This document shows, piece after piece, positions 14,376-23,800 of a DNA stretch of 64,000 bases (position 1 is its first letter; each line of letters begins with the position of its first letter). Origin of the DNA: Synechococcus sp. PCC 6312 (GTDB lineage Bacteria > Cyanobacteriota > Cyanobacteriia > Thermosynechococcales > Thermosynechococcaceae). Location: assembly GCF_000316685.1 (NCBI RefSeq), contig NC_019680.1, forward strand, positions 1,117,501-1,181,500, written 5' to 3'. Made by a program: the position numbers and the translations under genes. The notes beneath the pieces were generated by a model. It saw only the letters and a list, made by a program, of their open reading frames with translations. It made no database searches and was not told where the DNA came from.

Positions 14376-14711
14376 GGTGAAAATCTCAAAAACTGTAGAG
14401 GCAGTCGTTTGTTTTGTGGAGCGGGTGACTGGAACCCTTGGAAAATACTTGGCCCCGGTTTTACAAGCGGACTGGCTACCGGCTTTGGTTGGGTGGGAGA
14501 TTTTCTTGCCCCTCTCCCTAGGACACCCTGGCTATCAGGGTCACGGTCTGAGCCGTGGAAGCCGTTTCCGGCGTCGGGGTGTGTCCCCTTGCATATCTAA
14601 ACGTTAAACCCGCAAACCCAGAACCGTCAAGGGGTTAAAGATCAGGGTTGCTTATGGAAGGGTGTGCTTTGGGCATTTTCCGTTGATGTATTGTATGCAA
14701 AACCCCGATCC
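14376..14711. other. non-coding stretch with adjacent small hairpins
   Basis: No convincing gene. Two short stem-loops follow one another: ACCCTG-gctat-CAGGGT at 14523-14539 and CACGG-tctgag-CCGTG at about 14542-14557, then GGAA-gccg-TTTCC. They lie between the divergent minus-strand gene and operator copy 3. They could be transcription-stop or structured leader elements, but no poly-T follows. Short open frames in this stretch look accidental. Confidence 0.35.
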
Positions 14712-14732
14712 TTAGACATTTGTCCTGTTGTT
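14712..14732 (+). promoter_or_regulatory. repeated phage operator/promoter motif, copy 3
   Basis: TTA followed by GACATTTGTCCTGTTGTT: 20 of 21 bases match copies 1 and 2, and the GAC-N4-GTC dyad is intact. Ends 30 bases before the protease ATG, so it likely drives the protease, scaffold and capsid block. Confidence 0.6.
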
Positions 14733-14762
14733 GAAACGGGGACGGGGCGGGATTTTAGGGGT

Positions 14763-15608
14763 ATGAAGCCGATTAAATTACCGTTTCTCGTCAAAGGCAC
14801 CCATCCGGCCACTAACGGCCGCTCCTATACGTTTGGCGATTCTGAAATTGAGGGTATTCGGGAATACGACCCCACCCTGCGCCGGGCCCCGATTGTGATT
14901 TCCCACGACCTGAAGGGCCTGGATGAGGCTGAAATCCTAAAAAACAAGAAATTGTCCGATGAATTGGCGTTTGGGTTGATTGAAGGTGTGGTACTGGAAA
15001 ACGGCGTTCTCAAGGCGAAGTCCAACCGTTATGTCCCCAAGATTTTGGATTGGTTCAAAGAGGGCCGGATTGCGCAGATTTCAGCCAAGTTTTTCTCGCC
15101 AACCGACCCGCAAAATCCCAAGCCGGGGAAATATTACCTCCGGCACGTTGCCCTGTTGGGGGTGAGTCCCCAGGCGATGGAGAATTTGCCAGGCCCTGAG
15201 TTTGCCCAATTTAATCCTGAAGGAGAAGCGTCTGTGGAGATTGAATTTGCCGTGAAAGGTGCTGGTGCTGGCAAGAAGAAGAAGTGTCAAAAGGGCTGGA
15301 GTTGCGGGGCGGGGTGTATTTCCCGGACGAAGCGGTGTCCGAGTGCCTTGGGGAGTGAAGCAAAAAGTTACGCCGGGTATTTAAGGCGGCAGCTTTCTCG
15401 AATCGGAGTCAAAAACAAAGACGAGAGGCAGGAGTCCAGAACCGAAGCTGCGGCATTTGAAGACTTAATTGCAGGGCCTGGCAAGAAAAATAGCAAGGCG
15501 AATCAGAAGTCCCGCACGGCAGCGATCAAGCAAGCAAATAGCTCAGAGGTTAAACGTGCAGCCGCCGAATACCGTCGTGCTGAACGCCGCTTAGGGAGGA
15601 ATCAGTAA
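14763..15608 (+). CDS. head maturation protease (Mu gpI-like), C-terminally replaced by Cys-motif cassette
   Basis: Residues 1 to about 160 match the Mu gpI protease: RSYTFGDSEIEGI, DPTLRRAPIVISHD, ELAFGLIEGV, ISAKFF and YYLRHVALLGVSPQAM. At E161-F162-A163 the family match ends. A glycine/lysine linker and C175-x5-C-x3-C-x6-C follow, with the same cysteine spacing as in the portal gene, then about 100 basic, alanine-rich residues. The scaffold half normally fused behind the protease is encoded by the next gene. ATG at 14763 lies 30 bases after operator copy 3. The stop overlaps the next ATG. Confidence 0.8.
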   Translation: MKPIKLPFLVKGTHPATNGRSYTFGDSEIEGIREYDPTLRRAPIVISHDLKGLDEAEILKNKKLSDELAFGLIEGVVLENGVLKAKSNRYVPKILDWFKEGRIAQISAKFFSPTDPQNPKPGKYYLRHVALLGVSPQAMENLPGPEFAQFNPEGEASVEIEFAVKGAGAGKKKKCQKGWSCGAGCISRTKRCPSALGSEAKSYAGYLRRQLSRIGVKNKDERQESRTEAAAFEDLIAGPGKKNSKANQKSRTAAIKQANSSEVKRAAAEYRRAERRLGRNQ

Positions 15609-16363
15609 TGGTTAATCTGCCCGAAAACCCCACGCCAGAGCAACTCAACAAGATTATCCCCATCCTGGTCAAAGAAATCTTGAGGAGTGGCGAGCGGAAT
15701 TACAGAGACGCAATCGAGAACATTACCTGGCAGCGCAAAGGCGAAGGCATCGAAGGCACGTTCGAGACGGGTAAAGACGTTTTCGGTTATTCCCTGATGC
15801 CCAAGGGTGAGGAATGGTACCGGGATATGTGGGTGATTTCGGGCGTGGACGATGAGGGCGCAGAATTTGCGGCCGCCGACGGCGATGAGGATTTGGACTT
15901 TGAGATTACGGGAGAGGGTATGGACGCAAACGACCGGGCGGTGATTGAAAGTATGGCCCTGCAAGAACGGGAGCAGGCCCTGGCAGAGAAGGAATTGGCG
16001 TTTGCGTTGCGGCAGGAGTCGTTGGCGGTGATTCAGCCGTTGGTGGGTAAGAAGATTCCCCCGGCCTGGGAGGATGACCTGGTGCAATTTAGAGCGGCGA
16101 TTGGGGCGGCAGCGGGGCCTGGGGATTTGGAATTTAGCCAAGGCAGTTACAGCCCGGTCGCGTTTTTCGATCGGTTTCTGGAATCGTTGCCGGAGCAAAT
16201 CGAATTCTCGGAAATTGCGGGTGGCGATGGGGCTGTGGTGGGAGCCGACGACGCTCAAGCCATTGCCAATGCGGCCATCGAATTCCAGCAAGAACAGCGG
16301 TCTAAGGGCATTGAAATTTCGACTGTTACGGCCGTTGCTCACGTTATTGGGAAGGACAAGTAA
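15608..16363 (+). CDS. scaffold half of gpI, preceded by a cassette-end domain
   Basis: 251 residues. Residues 1-85 are homologous to the N-terminus of the gene at 9281 and end at the same EFAA (86-89). The remainder is scaffold-like: a long charged helix (ALQEREQALAEKELAFALRQESL), a helical bundle and the closing ISTVTAVAHVIG seen at the end of Mu-type protease/scaffold proteins. Protease residues 1-163 plus this remainder give about 325 residues, close to Mu gpI (361), which supports a split gene. GGGAGG precedes the start. Confidence 0.7.
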   Translation: MVNLPENPTPEQLNKIIPILVKEILRSGERNYRDAIENITWQRKGEGIEGTFETGKDVFGYSLMPKGEEWYRDMWVISGVDDEGAEFAAADGDEDLDFEITGEGMDANDRAVIESMALQEREQALAEKELAFALRQESLAVIQPLVGKKIPPAWEDDLVQFRAAIGAAAGPGDLEFSQGSYSPVAFFDRFLESLPEQIEFSEIAGGDGAVVGADDAQAIANAAIEFQQEQRSKGIEISTVTAVAHVIGKDK

Positions 16364-16365
16364 AC

Positions 16366-17124
16366 ATGAAAACCCCAGGCCTGATTAAAAATTTCGACTC
16401 AGCCAGTCCCGTCGCCCCCCGGCGAATAATGGCAATGGGCGCATCTGACGGCTATGCGGAGCAAGCTAGTTCCCCATCGCAGCGGTTGATTGGGGTGTCT
16501 CAGTGGGGCAGAAGTCAAGCCGGACGAACCGATGTCGTACTTTCCTGGATTGAAGAAGTTGACTATGGCGGGACGATTACCCGTGGGCAGCTTTTAACAA
16601 CTGACGCTGACGGCAAAGCGGTAACGGCTGGGGATGGCGACTACTCGGTGGGAATGGCCTTCGTGTCTGGCGTGGCCGGCGATATTGGCTATGTGCTGAT
16701 CAACCCGAGCCGGGTGGATGTGGGGTCTAACCTGACGGCTTCCCCTGCTGAAATCAACGTCCTGGACAATGCCCCGGCGAATTGCGTGTTCACGATTGGG
16801 TCGGAGTCCAGCAATATCATCAACGTCTCGGTGCAACTGCGAAATGCCGACAACACCAACTTGGCAACCCGGCGAGCGGTGCAGTGCTATCTGTCTGGAG
16901 CTAACACGGGTGCAACTCTGGCAACGGCCCCCAGTGGTGGGGTGGCGATTGGCACCAATGGCCTGCTGATTGAACCTGTGGCTGACCGATTTTTCACGGC
17001 AGTGACCAATGCCTCTGGGGTGTTTGACATCAACATCACCGATACGGGAACCCCCACGGTTTACCTGGTTGTGGTCTTCCCCAACGGGTCGATCCAAGTT
17101 AGTAACGCAATTACCTTCGCCTAG
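16366..17124 (+). CDS. capsid decoration-like protein with Ig-like C-terminal domain
   Basis: 252 residues. The first about 110 (LIGVSQWGRSQAGR, GTITRGQLLTTDADGKAVTAGDG, VGMAFVSGVAGDIGYVLI) resemble small head-decoration proteins of the DUF2190 type. Residues about 120-250 read as an Ig-like beta sandwich (VTNASGVFDINITDTG, YLVVVFPNGSIQV). It directly precedes the major capsid gene, the usual place for a decoration protein. Ig-like domains on capsids are common and often aid surface adhesion. Confidence 0.65.
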   Translation: MKTPGLIKNFDSASPVAPRRIMAMGASDGYAEQASSPSQRLIGVSQWGRSQAGRTDVVLSWIEEVDYGGTITRGQLLTTDADGKAVTAGDGDYSVGMAFVSGVAGDIGYVLINPSRVDVGSNLTASPAEINVLDNAPANCVFTIGSESSNIINVSVQLRNADNTNLATRRAVQCYLSGANTGATLATAPSGGVAIGTNGLLIEPVADRFFTAVTNASGVFDINITDTGTPTVYLVVVFPNGSIQVSNAITFA

Positions 17125-17133
17125 GAGTAACCA

Positions 17134-18057
17134 ATGGCAGACTACCCTTTTGTTGAACAACCCCAATACACGGCGATTGCCCTGGCTTATACCAACCAGG
17201 CCATGATTGCTGACATTATTAGCCCCCGGATTCCAGTTACCGAGGAATCTTTTAAGTGGCAAAAACACAAACTGGAAGACGGTATGACGATAGTCGACAC
17301 CCGTGTCGGTCGCACGTCTCGCCCAAATCAGGTTGAGTTCGCAACCACAGAAGAAACGTCTTCCTGTGAAGATTACGGGCTAGATGACCCTATCCCCCAA
17401 AAGGATATTGAGAACGCCCCTAAGGGCTACGACCCGCAATCCTATTCAACCGAGATGCTGACCGAGTTAATTCAGATCGACCGCGAAAAACGCGTGGCGG
17501 ATCTGGTCTTTAATCTCAATACCTACCCCAGCGCCCAGCGACAGACCCTAGCTGGTTCCAGTCAATTTTCCCACCCCGACTCCAAGCCGATTGATGTGAT
17601 GCTGAATGCCCTCGACGAAATGGTCATGAGGGCCAATACAGCGGTGTTTGGGCAAAATACCTGGACTAAGTTTCGCCGCAATCCTGCTGTGGTTAGCGCG
17701 ATTAATGGCAAAAACAGCAGTGAATCCGTCACTCGTCAGCAAGTTGCAGAATTTCTGGAAGTGGATCGGGTGATAGTTGGCGCAAGCTGGCTGAACTCTG
17801 CGAAAAGGGGACAGTCCGCATCAATGACCCGCCTCTGGGGCAAGCATATTGCTCTGCTGTATCTCAAGCCGTTGGCGGCTTACACCAGGGGGATTACGTT
17901 TACGTTTACCGCCCAACACGGACAACGGGTTGCCGGGACGATTCAAGACCCCCATATCGGACTGAAAGGTGGCGTGATTCAGCGGGTCGGCGAATCGGTT
18001 AAAGAAGTGATCGCAGCTCCTGATTGTGGCTATTTCTTCCAGGATGCGGTGGCCTAA
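17134..18057 (+). CDS. major capsid protein
   Basis: 307 residues with the layout of Mu-type and P22-like major head proteins: YTNQAMIADIISPRIPV, a long acidic loop, IDREKRVADLVFN on the spine helix, and the P-domain segment DRVIVGASWLNSAKRG followed by LWGKHIALLYL. It comes after protease, scaffold and decoration genes, as expected. AGGAG precedes the ATG. Family assignment rests on position and general pattern; the exact fold class cannot be told by eye. Confidence 0.8.
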   Translation: MADYPFVEQPQYTAIALAYTNQAMIADIISPRIPVTEESFKWQKHKLEDGMTIVDTRVGRTSRPNQVEFATTEETSSCEDYGLDDPIPQKDIENAPKGYDPQSYSTEMLTELIQIDREKRVADLVFNLNTYPSAQRQTLAGSSQFSHPDSKPIDVMLNALDEMVMRANTAVFGQNTWTKFRRNPAVVSAINGKNSSESVTRQQVAEFLEVDRVIVGASWLNSAKRGQSASMTRLWGKHIALLYLKPLAAYTRGITFTFTAQHGQRVAGTIQDPHIGLKGGVIQRVGESVKEVIAAPDCGYFFQDAVA

Positions 18058-18058
18058 G

Positions 18059-18349
18059 ATGGCAAATTCCAAAGTCCTGAGCCAACTGCACCACAACGGC
18101 ACGCTTTACGCCCCTGGCGTGGAAGTGGAGCTACCCCGAGAAATCCAGGCCAGGTTAGCGGAATTGGGGGTGATTGAAATTCTCCCAGAAGCTAATCAGA
18201 CCCTTGGGACTGATTCTGCAAGCGAAGAAAAAGAAACCCCTGAACAACCCGAGGTCGAAATGGCAGTCGAAGCCCCGCCCAAAAAACAGCCCACCCCCCG
18301 GAAACGGCCAGCCCCCAAACCAACAGCCCAAGGAGAAAGCGGTGAATAA
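18059..18349 (+). CDS. DUF7210-like small head-region protein
   Basis: A 96-residue protein. The start (LHHNGTLYAPGVEVELPREIQARLAELGVIE, split here as one domain of about 35 residues) matches small Mu-like proteins with the pattern LHxxGxxYxPGxExxL. The rest is Pro/Glu/Lys-rich and probably disordered. Its ATG overlaps the capsid stop region and the HU-like gene begins before its stop. Likely a minor head-tail joining or assembly factor. Confidence 0.6.
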   Translation: MANSKVLSQLHHNGTLYAPGVEVELPREIQARLAELGVIEILPEANQTLGTDSASEEKETPEQPEVEMAVEAPPKKQPTPRKRPAPKPTAQGESGE

Positions 18350-18620
18350 GTCCAAACTAATCGAAGTGGCGGCCGAGGCTGCTGAGTTTACGAAAAAAGA
18401 CATGGAAATTGCCCTCAATGCCGTCTTGGATGCCATCCAAAATGCCGTGGCCGCTGGCTCTGAGGTGAAATTGGTCGGATTTGGTACGTTCAAGCCGATT
18501 TTTGCCCAGGCCCGTGAGGGTCGCAATCCCCAGACGGGTGAAAGTATCAAGATATCGGCTACTCACAAGCCTGTGTTTCGGGCGGGTCAAGGGTTCAAGG
18601 ATAAGGTGGCTCGGCGATGA
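18342..18620 (+). CDS. HU-family DNA-binding protein
   Basis: A 92-residue HU/IHF-type protein: NKSKLIEVAAEAAEFTKKD at the N-terminal helices, LVGFGTF, the beta-arm segment REGRNPQTGESIKI and the end KPVFRAGQGFKD. Such proteins bend DNA, and in Mu transposition host HU and IHF assist the transpososome, so a phage copy could serve packaging or transposition. The GTG at 18342 is used because AAGGAGAAAGC lies just upstream; it overlaps the previous gene by eight bases. Confidence 0.9.
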   Translation: MNKSKLIEVAAEAAEFTKKDMEIALNAVLDAIQNAVAAGSEVKLVGFGTFKPIFAQAREGRNPQTGESIKISATHKPVFRAGQGFKDKVARR

Positions 18621-19057
18621 ACTACTGCACGGCTGAGGACTTAATCGCTCGGTTTGGTGAGCCTGAGTTGATCCGGCTGACAAATACCGGACTGCCAGGG
18701 GCAACCGAAATTAACTCGGAACGCCTGGAATCTGCGATTGAGCGACAAAGCCGGGTGATGGATGCGTTTATTGCCGTCAAAAACCAGTTGCCCTTGCCGG
18801 AAGTGCCCCCAGTCTTGGTGAGTTTCTGTTGCGACCTGGTGCGCTCGGATTTAGACAATAAACGGGAACGGGAAGAGGTCAAGCAACGGCGGGAAGAAGC
18901 GATGACGTTTCTGAAGCAACTAGCCAAGGGTGAGGCCACGCTGGGAATTGCTGCGGATGCTGAAGAAAAACCGGCCACGGCCGAGCCAATCCTTGTTTAC
19001 GGGACGGCTGAATCTTTGGACGAAGAACCCTTAGACCAAGCCCTGAGGTGGTTTTAG
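18617..19057 (+). CDS. DUF1320 head-tail connector (Mu gp36-like)
   Basis: 146 residues opening with YCTAEDLIARFGEPELIRLT, the standard DUF1320 start, followed by helices (SAIERQSRVMDAFI), an LPEVPPVLVSFCCDLVRSDL core and a helical tail ending in acidic residues. Mu gp36 proteins form part of the neck between portal and tail. ATG overlaps the HU stop; the gp37-like gene follows without a gap. Confidence 0.85.
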   Translation: MNYCTAEDLIARFGEPELIRLTNTGLPGATEINSERLESAIERQSRVMDAFIAVKNQLPLPEVPPVLVSFCCDLVRSDLDNKREREEVKQRREEAMTFLKQLAKGEATLGIAADAEEKPATAEPILVYGTAESLDEEPLDQALRWF

Positions 19058-19507
19058 ATGGGGCTGCGAACCGCGATTGAGCAGGATATTGTGGCGGCCT
19101 TGGCTCCCTTGCAGGAGTTGGGCGTGTTTGTGGTGGATTGCCCAGAGGAAAGCCGCAAGTCGGGCGAAGTGTTTGACGTGGGCCAGGTTTCTGTCGGGTT
19201 TACTGGCGAAACAGCCGAGGCCCCGCTGTCACTGCCTGTTCACGGCACACCCCTGATTCAGCCTTTTTCTATGAGCTTTGAGGTTCACTTAGAGCTTCAG
19301 GACGACAACCACCGCAAAGCCGCCAACCTGATTGACCAGGTGGAAGAGTTGGTGAACGGGCTAATCCCCACAGGGCAAGACAAGCCGCTGTATTTTATCC
19401 GGTCTGGTTTTTTGCAGTTGGATAGTGAGTCGATTTGGCATTATGCCGTGATTTTTGGGTTTCAAGTGGTTAAAAAATCTCATCTCAAGGAGGCGGTAAA
19501 TGCTTAG
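19058..19507 (+). CDS. tail terminator-like protein (DUF1834, Mu gp37-like)
   Basis: 149 residues at the gp37 position, with a helical opening (LRTAIEQDIVAALAPL), a beta core (GQVSVGFTGETAE, FSMSFEVHLELQDDNHRKA) and the closing strand IWHYAVIFGFQVV. The layout fits minor tail or tail terminator proteins that join head and tail. Assignment relies on position and the general pattern. Confidence 0.7.
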   Translation: MGLRTAIEQDIVAALAPLQELGVFVVDCPEESRKSGEVFDVGQVSVGFTGETAEAPLSLPVHGTPLIQPFSMSFEVHLELQDDNHRKAANLIDQVEELVNGLIPTGQDKPLYFIRSGFLQLDSESIWHYAVIFGFQVVKKSHLKEAVNA

Positions 19508-20270
19508 TGGAGTCGGTCGGTTAGCCCTAATTACCCGCAGTTTGTCTGCGACTGCGATTGCTCAGGAGTTGATGATTCCGGGCAAGTTTAGTCAATTTAA
19601 CTTGAATGTGGAGACGGAAAACAAAAAGGCCGAGGCCTGGATTGACGGGGTGAAAGAAAACGTTTCCAGCGCAATCGGCAAGCGGACAACAACCTTGCAG
19701 CTTGCGTTCCAGTATCTCGACTGGTTCCACCTCCAATTAGCCCAAGATGAACTGGCGACCAATGTCAACGTCACTTTGCCGATTTACAAGACCGTGACAG
19801 TGCCGGCCACCCCGTTCAAGATTACGGATGCTGACATTTCTTCGGCTGGGATTGCCAGTTCAGTCAAGGCCTATGTGACGGATCGGGGGAGTTGGGGCGA
19901 GGCGGGTTATTTGGTCGCGGAAAGCGGGACACTGGCGGCACGGGAGTTTGAGGCTGACCACACTGACACTTCGATTACCTTTCACTCTGGCCTGGCGGGC
20001 GCAAGTGTTACCTATGTGGTGGATAAGGCGTTTACCAGTATCCCCAGTATTGGCAAAGCCCCGGATGCAATCAAGATTGGCGAAGTCTCGTTTATTGGCA
20101 AGGGCTACGGGCCGGAATTTCCCAACGGGGTGTTTATCCACATTCCTAGCCTGACCCGCTCTGGCTCCCCCAGTTTGCAAACCGACGACGTTCCTACCTT
20201 TGAAATTCCCTTTGATTGCAACGTGGCCAGTGGCTACCGTACCCCAGTGCAGTATTACCGCTTGCCCTAG
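19500..20270 (+). CDS. tail tube protein candidate
   Basis: 256 residues, mainly beta, in the slot between the tail terminator and the tape-measure chaperone. ELMIPGKFSQFNLNVETENKKAEAWIDG resembles the opening of siphovirus tube proteins. An inserted domain (about 100-170, SVKAYVTDRGSWGEAG, TSITFHSGLAGASVTYVV) may be an Ig-like decoration. No sheath gene is nearby, which supports a non-contractile tail. Confidence 0.6.
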   Translation: MLSGVGRLALITRSLSATAIAQELMIPGKFSQFNLNVETENKKAEAWIDGVKENVSSAIGKRTTTLQLAFQYLDWFHLQLAQDELATNVNVTLPIYKTVTVPATPFKITDADISSAGIASSVKAYVTDRGSWGEAGYLVAESGTLAAREFEADHTDTSITFHSGLAGASVTYVVDKAFTSIPSIGKAPDAIKIGEVSFIGKGYGPEFPNGVFIHIPSLTRSGSPSLQTDDVPTFEIPFDCNVASGYRTPVQYYRLP

Positions 20271-20293
20271 TTTTCTCCTCGATTGAGGTCTTG

Positions 20294-20878
20294 ATGTTTG
20301 CCACCTTCCCCCGCCTGGAATTTGAAGACCGCTGTGGCGTGATTCGTGGCCTGGCGGGGTGTTCGCTGATTGGGCGGCAGGAGTTTTTTGAGCGGTTGCA
20401 GCAGGTTCAACAGCGACTTCAGGAATTACCGGAGCTTTCCACTGTGGCCGAGCTTTACGATACCGATACTCGCTTTCGGCACTACTGCGACCGTTGCCTG
20501 ATTCTTAACGGACTAGACCCAGATTGGCTGACCATGTCCATGTTGGAGGAAATGCTTTTTGTCAGGGTTGTGGAAGGAGAGACCCGGCCTGGCTTGCTGA
20601 CTGAGCTAAACCAGCCACCCAAGTCGTCAAAACCCACCGATGAACCCGCCACGCTCCACGAAATCCTGGCATCTCTGGCTACCCACGAAAAAAGCCTGGG
20701 TGATGCCCTCAAGCTGGCTTCTGACCTGAATTTACCCGCCAACGATTTGCTGGAAATCCTCACGGCTCGCTCTGAGTTGGAGAAATCCGCAGACCCCGAA
20801 TACCGCAAGAAAAAACAACAGAAGGCCTGGCAGGAAAAAGCCTTGGCAGATTTGACCGGAGGGATGCCCAATGGCTGA
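20294..20878 (+). CDS. tail assembly chaperone candidate
   Basis: A 194-residue helical protein between the tube and tape-measure genes, the standard place of tail assembly chaperones. It has EFFERLQQVQQRLQEL, YCDRCLILNGLDPDWLTMSMLEEMLF and a basic C-terminal helix (EYRKKKQQKAWQEKAL). I see no slippery heptamer near its end, so no frameshifted longer product is claimed. ATG at 20294 is preferred over an upstream start at 20216 that lies inside the tube gene. Confidence 0.55.
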   Translation: MFATFPRLEFEDRCGVIRGLAGCSLIGRQEFFERLQQVQQRLQELPELSTVAELYDTDTRFRHYCDRCLILNGLDPDWLTMSMLEEMLFVRVVEGETRPGLLTELNQPPKSSKPTDEPATLHEILASLATHEKSLGDALKLASDLNLPANDLLEILTARSELEKSADPEYRKKKQQKAWQEKALADLTGGMPNG

Positions 20879-23800
20879 CCTGAAAACCAGGCTGATCTTT
20901 TCCGCAGAGGGCACAGGCCGGACTGTGGGCGAAATCCGGCAACTCCAGAACGAACTGAAGCGAACCGGGCAGGAAGGAGCGCAATCGATCCAACAGTTGG
21001 ACACAGTGAATACTCGTCTGGTGGGAAGTGTTCAGGAGTTGGCTGCCAAATATTACCTGGTGATTAGCGCACTCCAGGGGATTGTCGCTGCTGCCAGGCC
21101 TGCCTACGACCTTCTGATTGGGCAAAACGAACGCCTGCAACAGCAAATCTTAGGCACAGCCGCCAGCGTTTCGGCAACCAACCGAGTGTTTCAGGACGGG
21201 TTTCAGATTGCCGACCCGACCGAGGCGATTACCGCCGTTACCCCTTTGATTGAGCAATCCCTAGCCAAAATCCGTAAAGGCTCCCTGGAGTTGGTGGGTG
21301 TCACCTCTGGGCAGTTAGTAGACAGCTACCAGATTATTGCTGGGCAGACGGGGGAACTGGACATCAACCTAGACCAAGCCGCAGACCTCACCCTAGACTT
21401 TGCTGCCGCCCTCGGAACCCTCGGAATTCCGCTCTTCCAGGCCCGCCAAGAGATTACCTCAATTGCCCAAGGGACGATTGACCAAAACTCCATCCTGGCC
21501 AAGACCCTAGGGTTGACCAACGATCAGGTGAAAACCCTGAAAGAGCAAGGGCGGCTCTACGATGTTTTGCGGGAGAAATTAGCCGCCTTCCGGGCCGGGA
21601 ATGCACTTGCCGCAAACAGTATTGACGGGATCACCAGCAACATTCAAGAGCTTGTGGAGTTACTGGGCCTGGAGCTGGGTGCACCACTGCGAGAGCAAAT
21701 CCTGGGGCCATTAGCCGATATTTTTGAGTTCCTCAACAGCAAGTCCGAGCAAATCACTGAGTTCCTCCGGGAAGTGATTAACCTGTTTGACGATATTGGG
21801 GCCTCAATTCGCGACAGCCTGGGGAACAGTTTTTCTCAGTTAGAAGCAGCCCTAGCCCCCATCCAAGAACGATTGGTTGCGCTGTGGGCAGATGGCACGA
21901 TTCAGAACGGTTTGCGTGACCTGGGGGCGGCGATTGGGCAAATTATCGAACTATTTTTTGAGTGGCAAGCCCTGCTGACTCAACTGATTGGGCCGCAAAT
22001 CCAAACCCTCCTGACCCTATTGCCCTTTGTCCTGAAAGGGGCGGCGGCATTGCTCTCCGGCATTTCGTTGACCTTACAGGCCATTGTTCGAGGGATTGCG
22101 ATTCTGGTGGATGCGGTGCTTTCGTTCCCAAGGCTCATTGCTGACATTGGCCGGTCAATCACCAGCACCTTTGGGCTTGGCAAGGAATCAGTTGATCGGT
22201 TCTTTAGAGCCTTGGTTAACGGTATCTCAGACCCCAGAATTAGGTTGTTGCTCAAGTTATTGGGAGTCTCTATCGCTGAGTTGGGCGATAACTTTGACCC
22301 CATAGTGGAAAAGGCAAGGGATGCCACTGATGCGATTGTCAGGGAGACCGAACGCTTGCAGAGTGAGCTGGCCAGTGGTGCAGCCGGAGCCTCAGGTAAG
22401 ATTGGTGAGCAGATTAAAAAGATTGACGCTCAAATTGAGTCCCTACGCCGTTCCACTGTTGAGGGCAGAGCCAACCGAGAGGAAGTGCAGCGGCAAATCA
22501 CCGTCCTAGAGGAACTCAGACGGGCCTTGGCTGGGGCAGCGACCGGAACTGAGGTGCTGGTGTCGTTTCAAAAAGAGCAAGAGCGCACCCTTAAGGAAAT
22601 TGAACGGCTGACCAAGAAATTCTCCACCACCCTTGAGCTTGAGGAGCAAGAGCGACAAAACCGGATCACTGAGATAGCCAATGCAGGACTGGAGAGTAGT
22701 AACGAGATTGAACGCCAGAAACTGGAATCTAAACGGCAGCGAATTGAACAGGAACTTGCCTTTGAACGGGAAAACCTGGCTAAGATTGAGGCTCTCCAGG
22801 GCGACCCTGATGAGCGGGAATCAGCGATTCGAGATGCCAAGCTCAAGACCGCCAAACTGGCCGGGCAATTATTGGAAAACGAAGCCCAACAACAAAAACA
22901 GGGGATTGCCGAAATCGAACAGGTCACTAAAGAATCCCTGCAACGGTTGCAACTAGCAGAACAGGAGCGACAAAACCAAATCCAGGAACTCCTGAACCAG
23001 GGCTTAATTCGCCAAGACCAGGCCGAGCGTAAACGGTTGCAATCCACCCGTGAGCGCACTGAGGCAGAATTTAAGGCCGAACAGGAGAAACTGGACAAAC
23101 TGGAAGCCGCCGAGGGAAACAACGCTGAAGCTATTGCCGCCCAGAAACAAAAGCTGGCAGAGATTACGGGACGGTTACTCGAAAACGAATTCCAGCAACA
23201 GCAAAAGCTTCGTGACCTGATTATCAAGAAAATCACCGAAGCCGAACAGTTGCAAGCTAGGTCTGCGGATCTGCAAGCCAAACGCCTCGAACGACTGATT
23301 ACCCTGGCTGGGCAGCAGGAGCGAGTATTTCAATCCCAGGTATCGCTGCAACAGGCCCTAGACCGTCTGACTAAGAGCCGATTTGATCTGGCCACGGCTA
23401 CGGCTGAGACTGAACTGGAGGCCTTGAAAAAGGCGGGGGCTTCTCAGGATCAGATTGAGCGCAAAGAGAAGCAGATCCAAGACCTGAAGCTCCAAGCCAT
23501 TCAAGCCAGCCAATTGGCGGCTCAGCGGGAGCTTGAGTTCCAGATTCAGGCCGAGATTCGGGCGAATAAACGTTTAGAAATTGAAGCCAAAATTGCCGCA
23601 CTCAAGGCTAAGTCCGAAGTGGTCTCCCAGCAAGCCGCCCTGGAAAAACTGAAGCTCAATCCGGAAGCCACCCCAGAGCAAATTAAACAGGCTCAAGAAC
23701 TCCTAGACCTGACCCGACAACAAGCGGCCGAAGCTGAAAACCTGGTCACTCTCGCCCAGCAAGAGGGAACGCAAATTCAGCAAACGGCCCAGATTCGGCG

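Noticed and set aside
14374-14607. Two overlapping plus-strand frames before operator copy 3
   Set aside because: Composition is not protein-like, there is no ribosome binding site, and they lie over hairpin-rich non-coding DNA.
20294-20878. Programmed frameshift in the tail assembly chaperone gene
   Set aside because: No convincing slippery heptamer near its end, and the tape measure follows directly.
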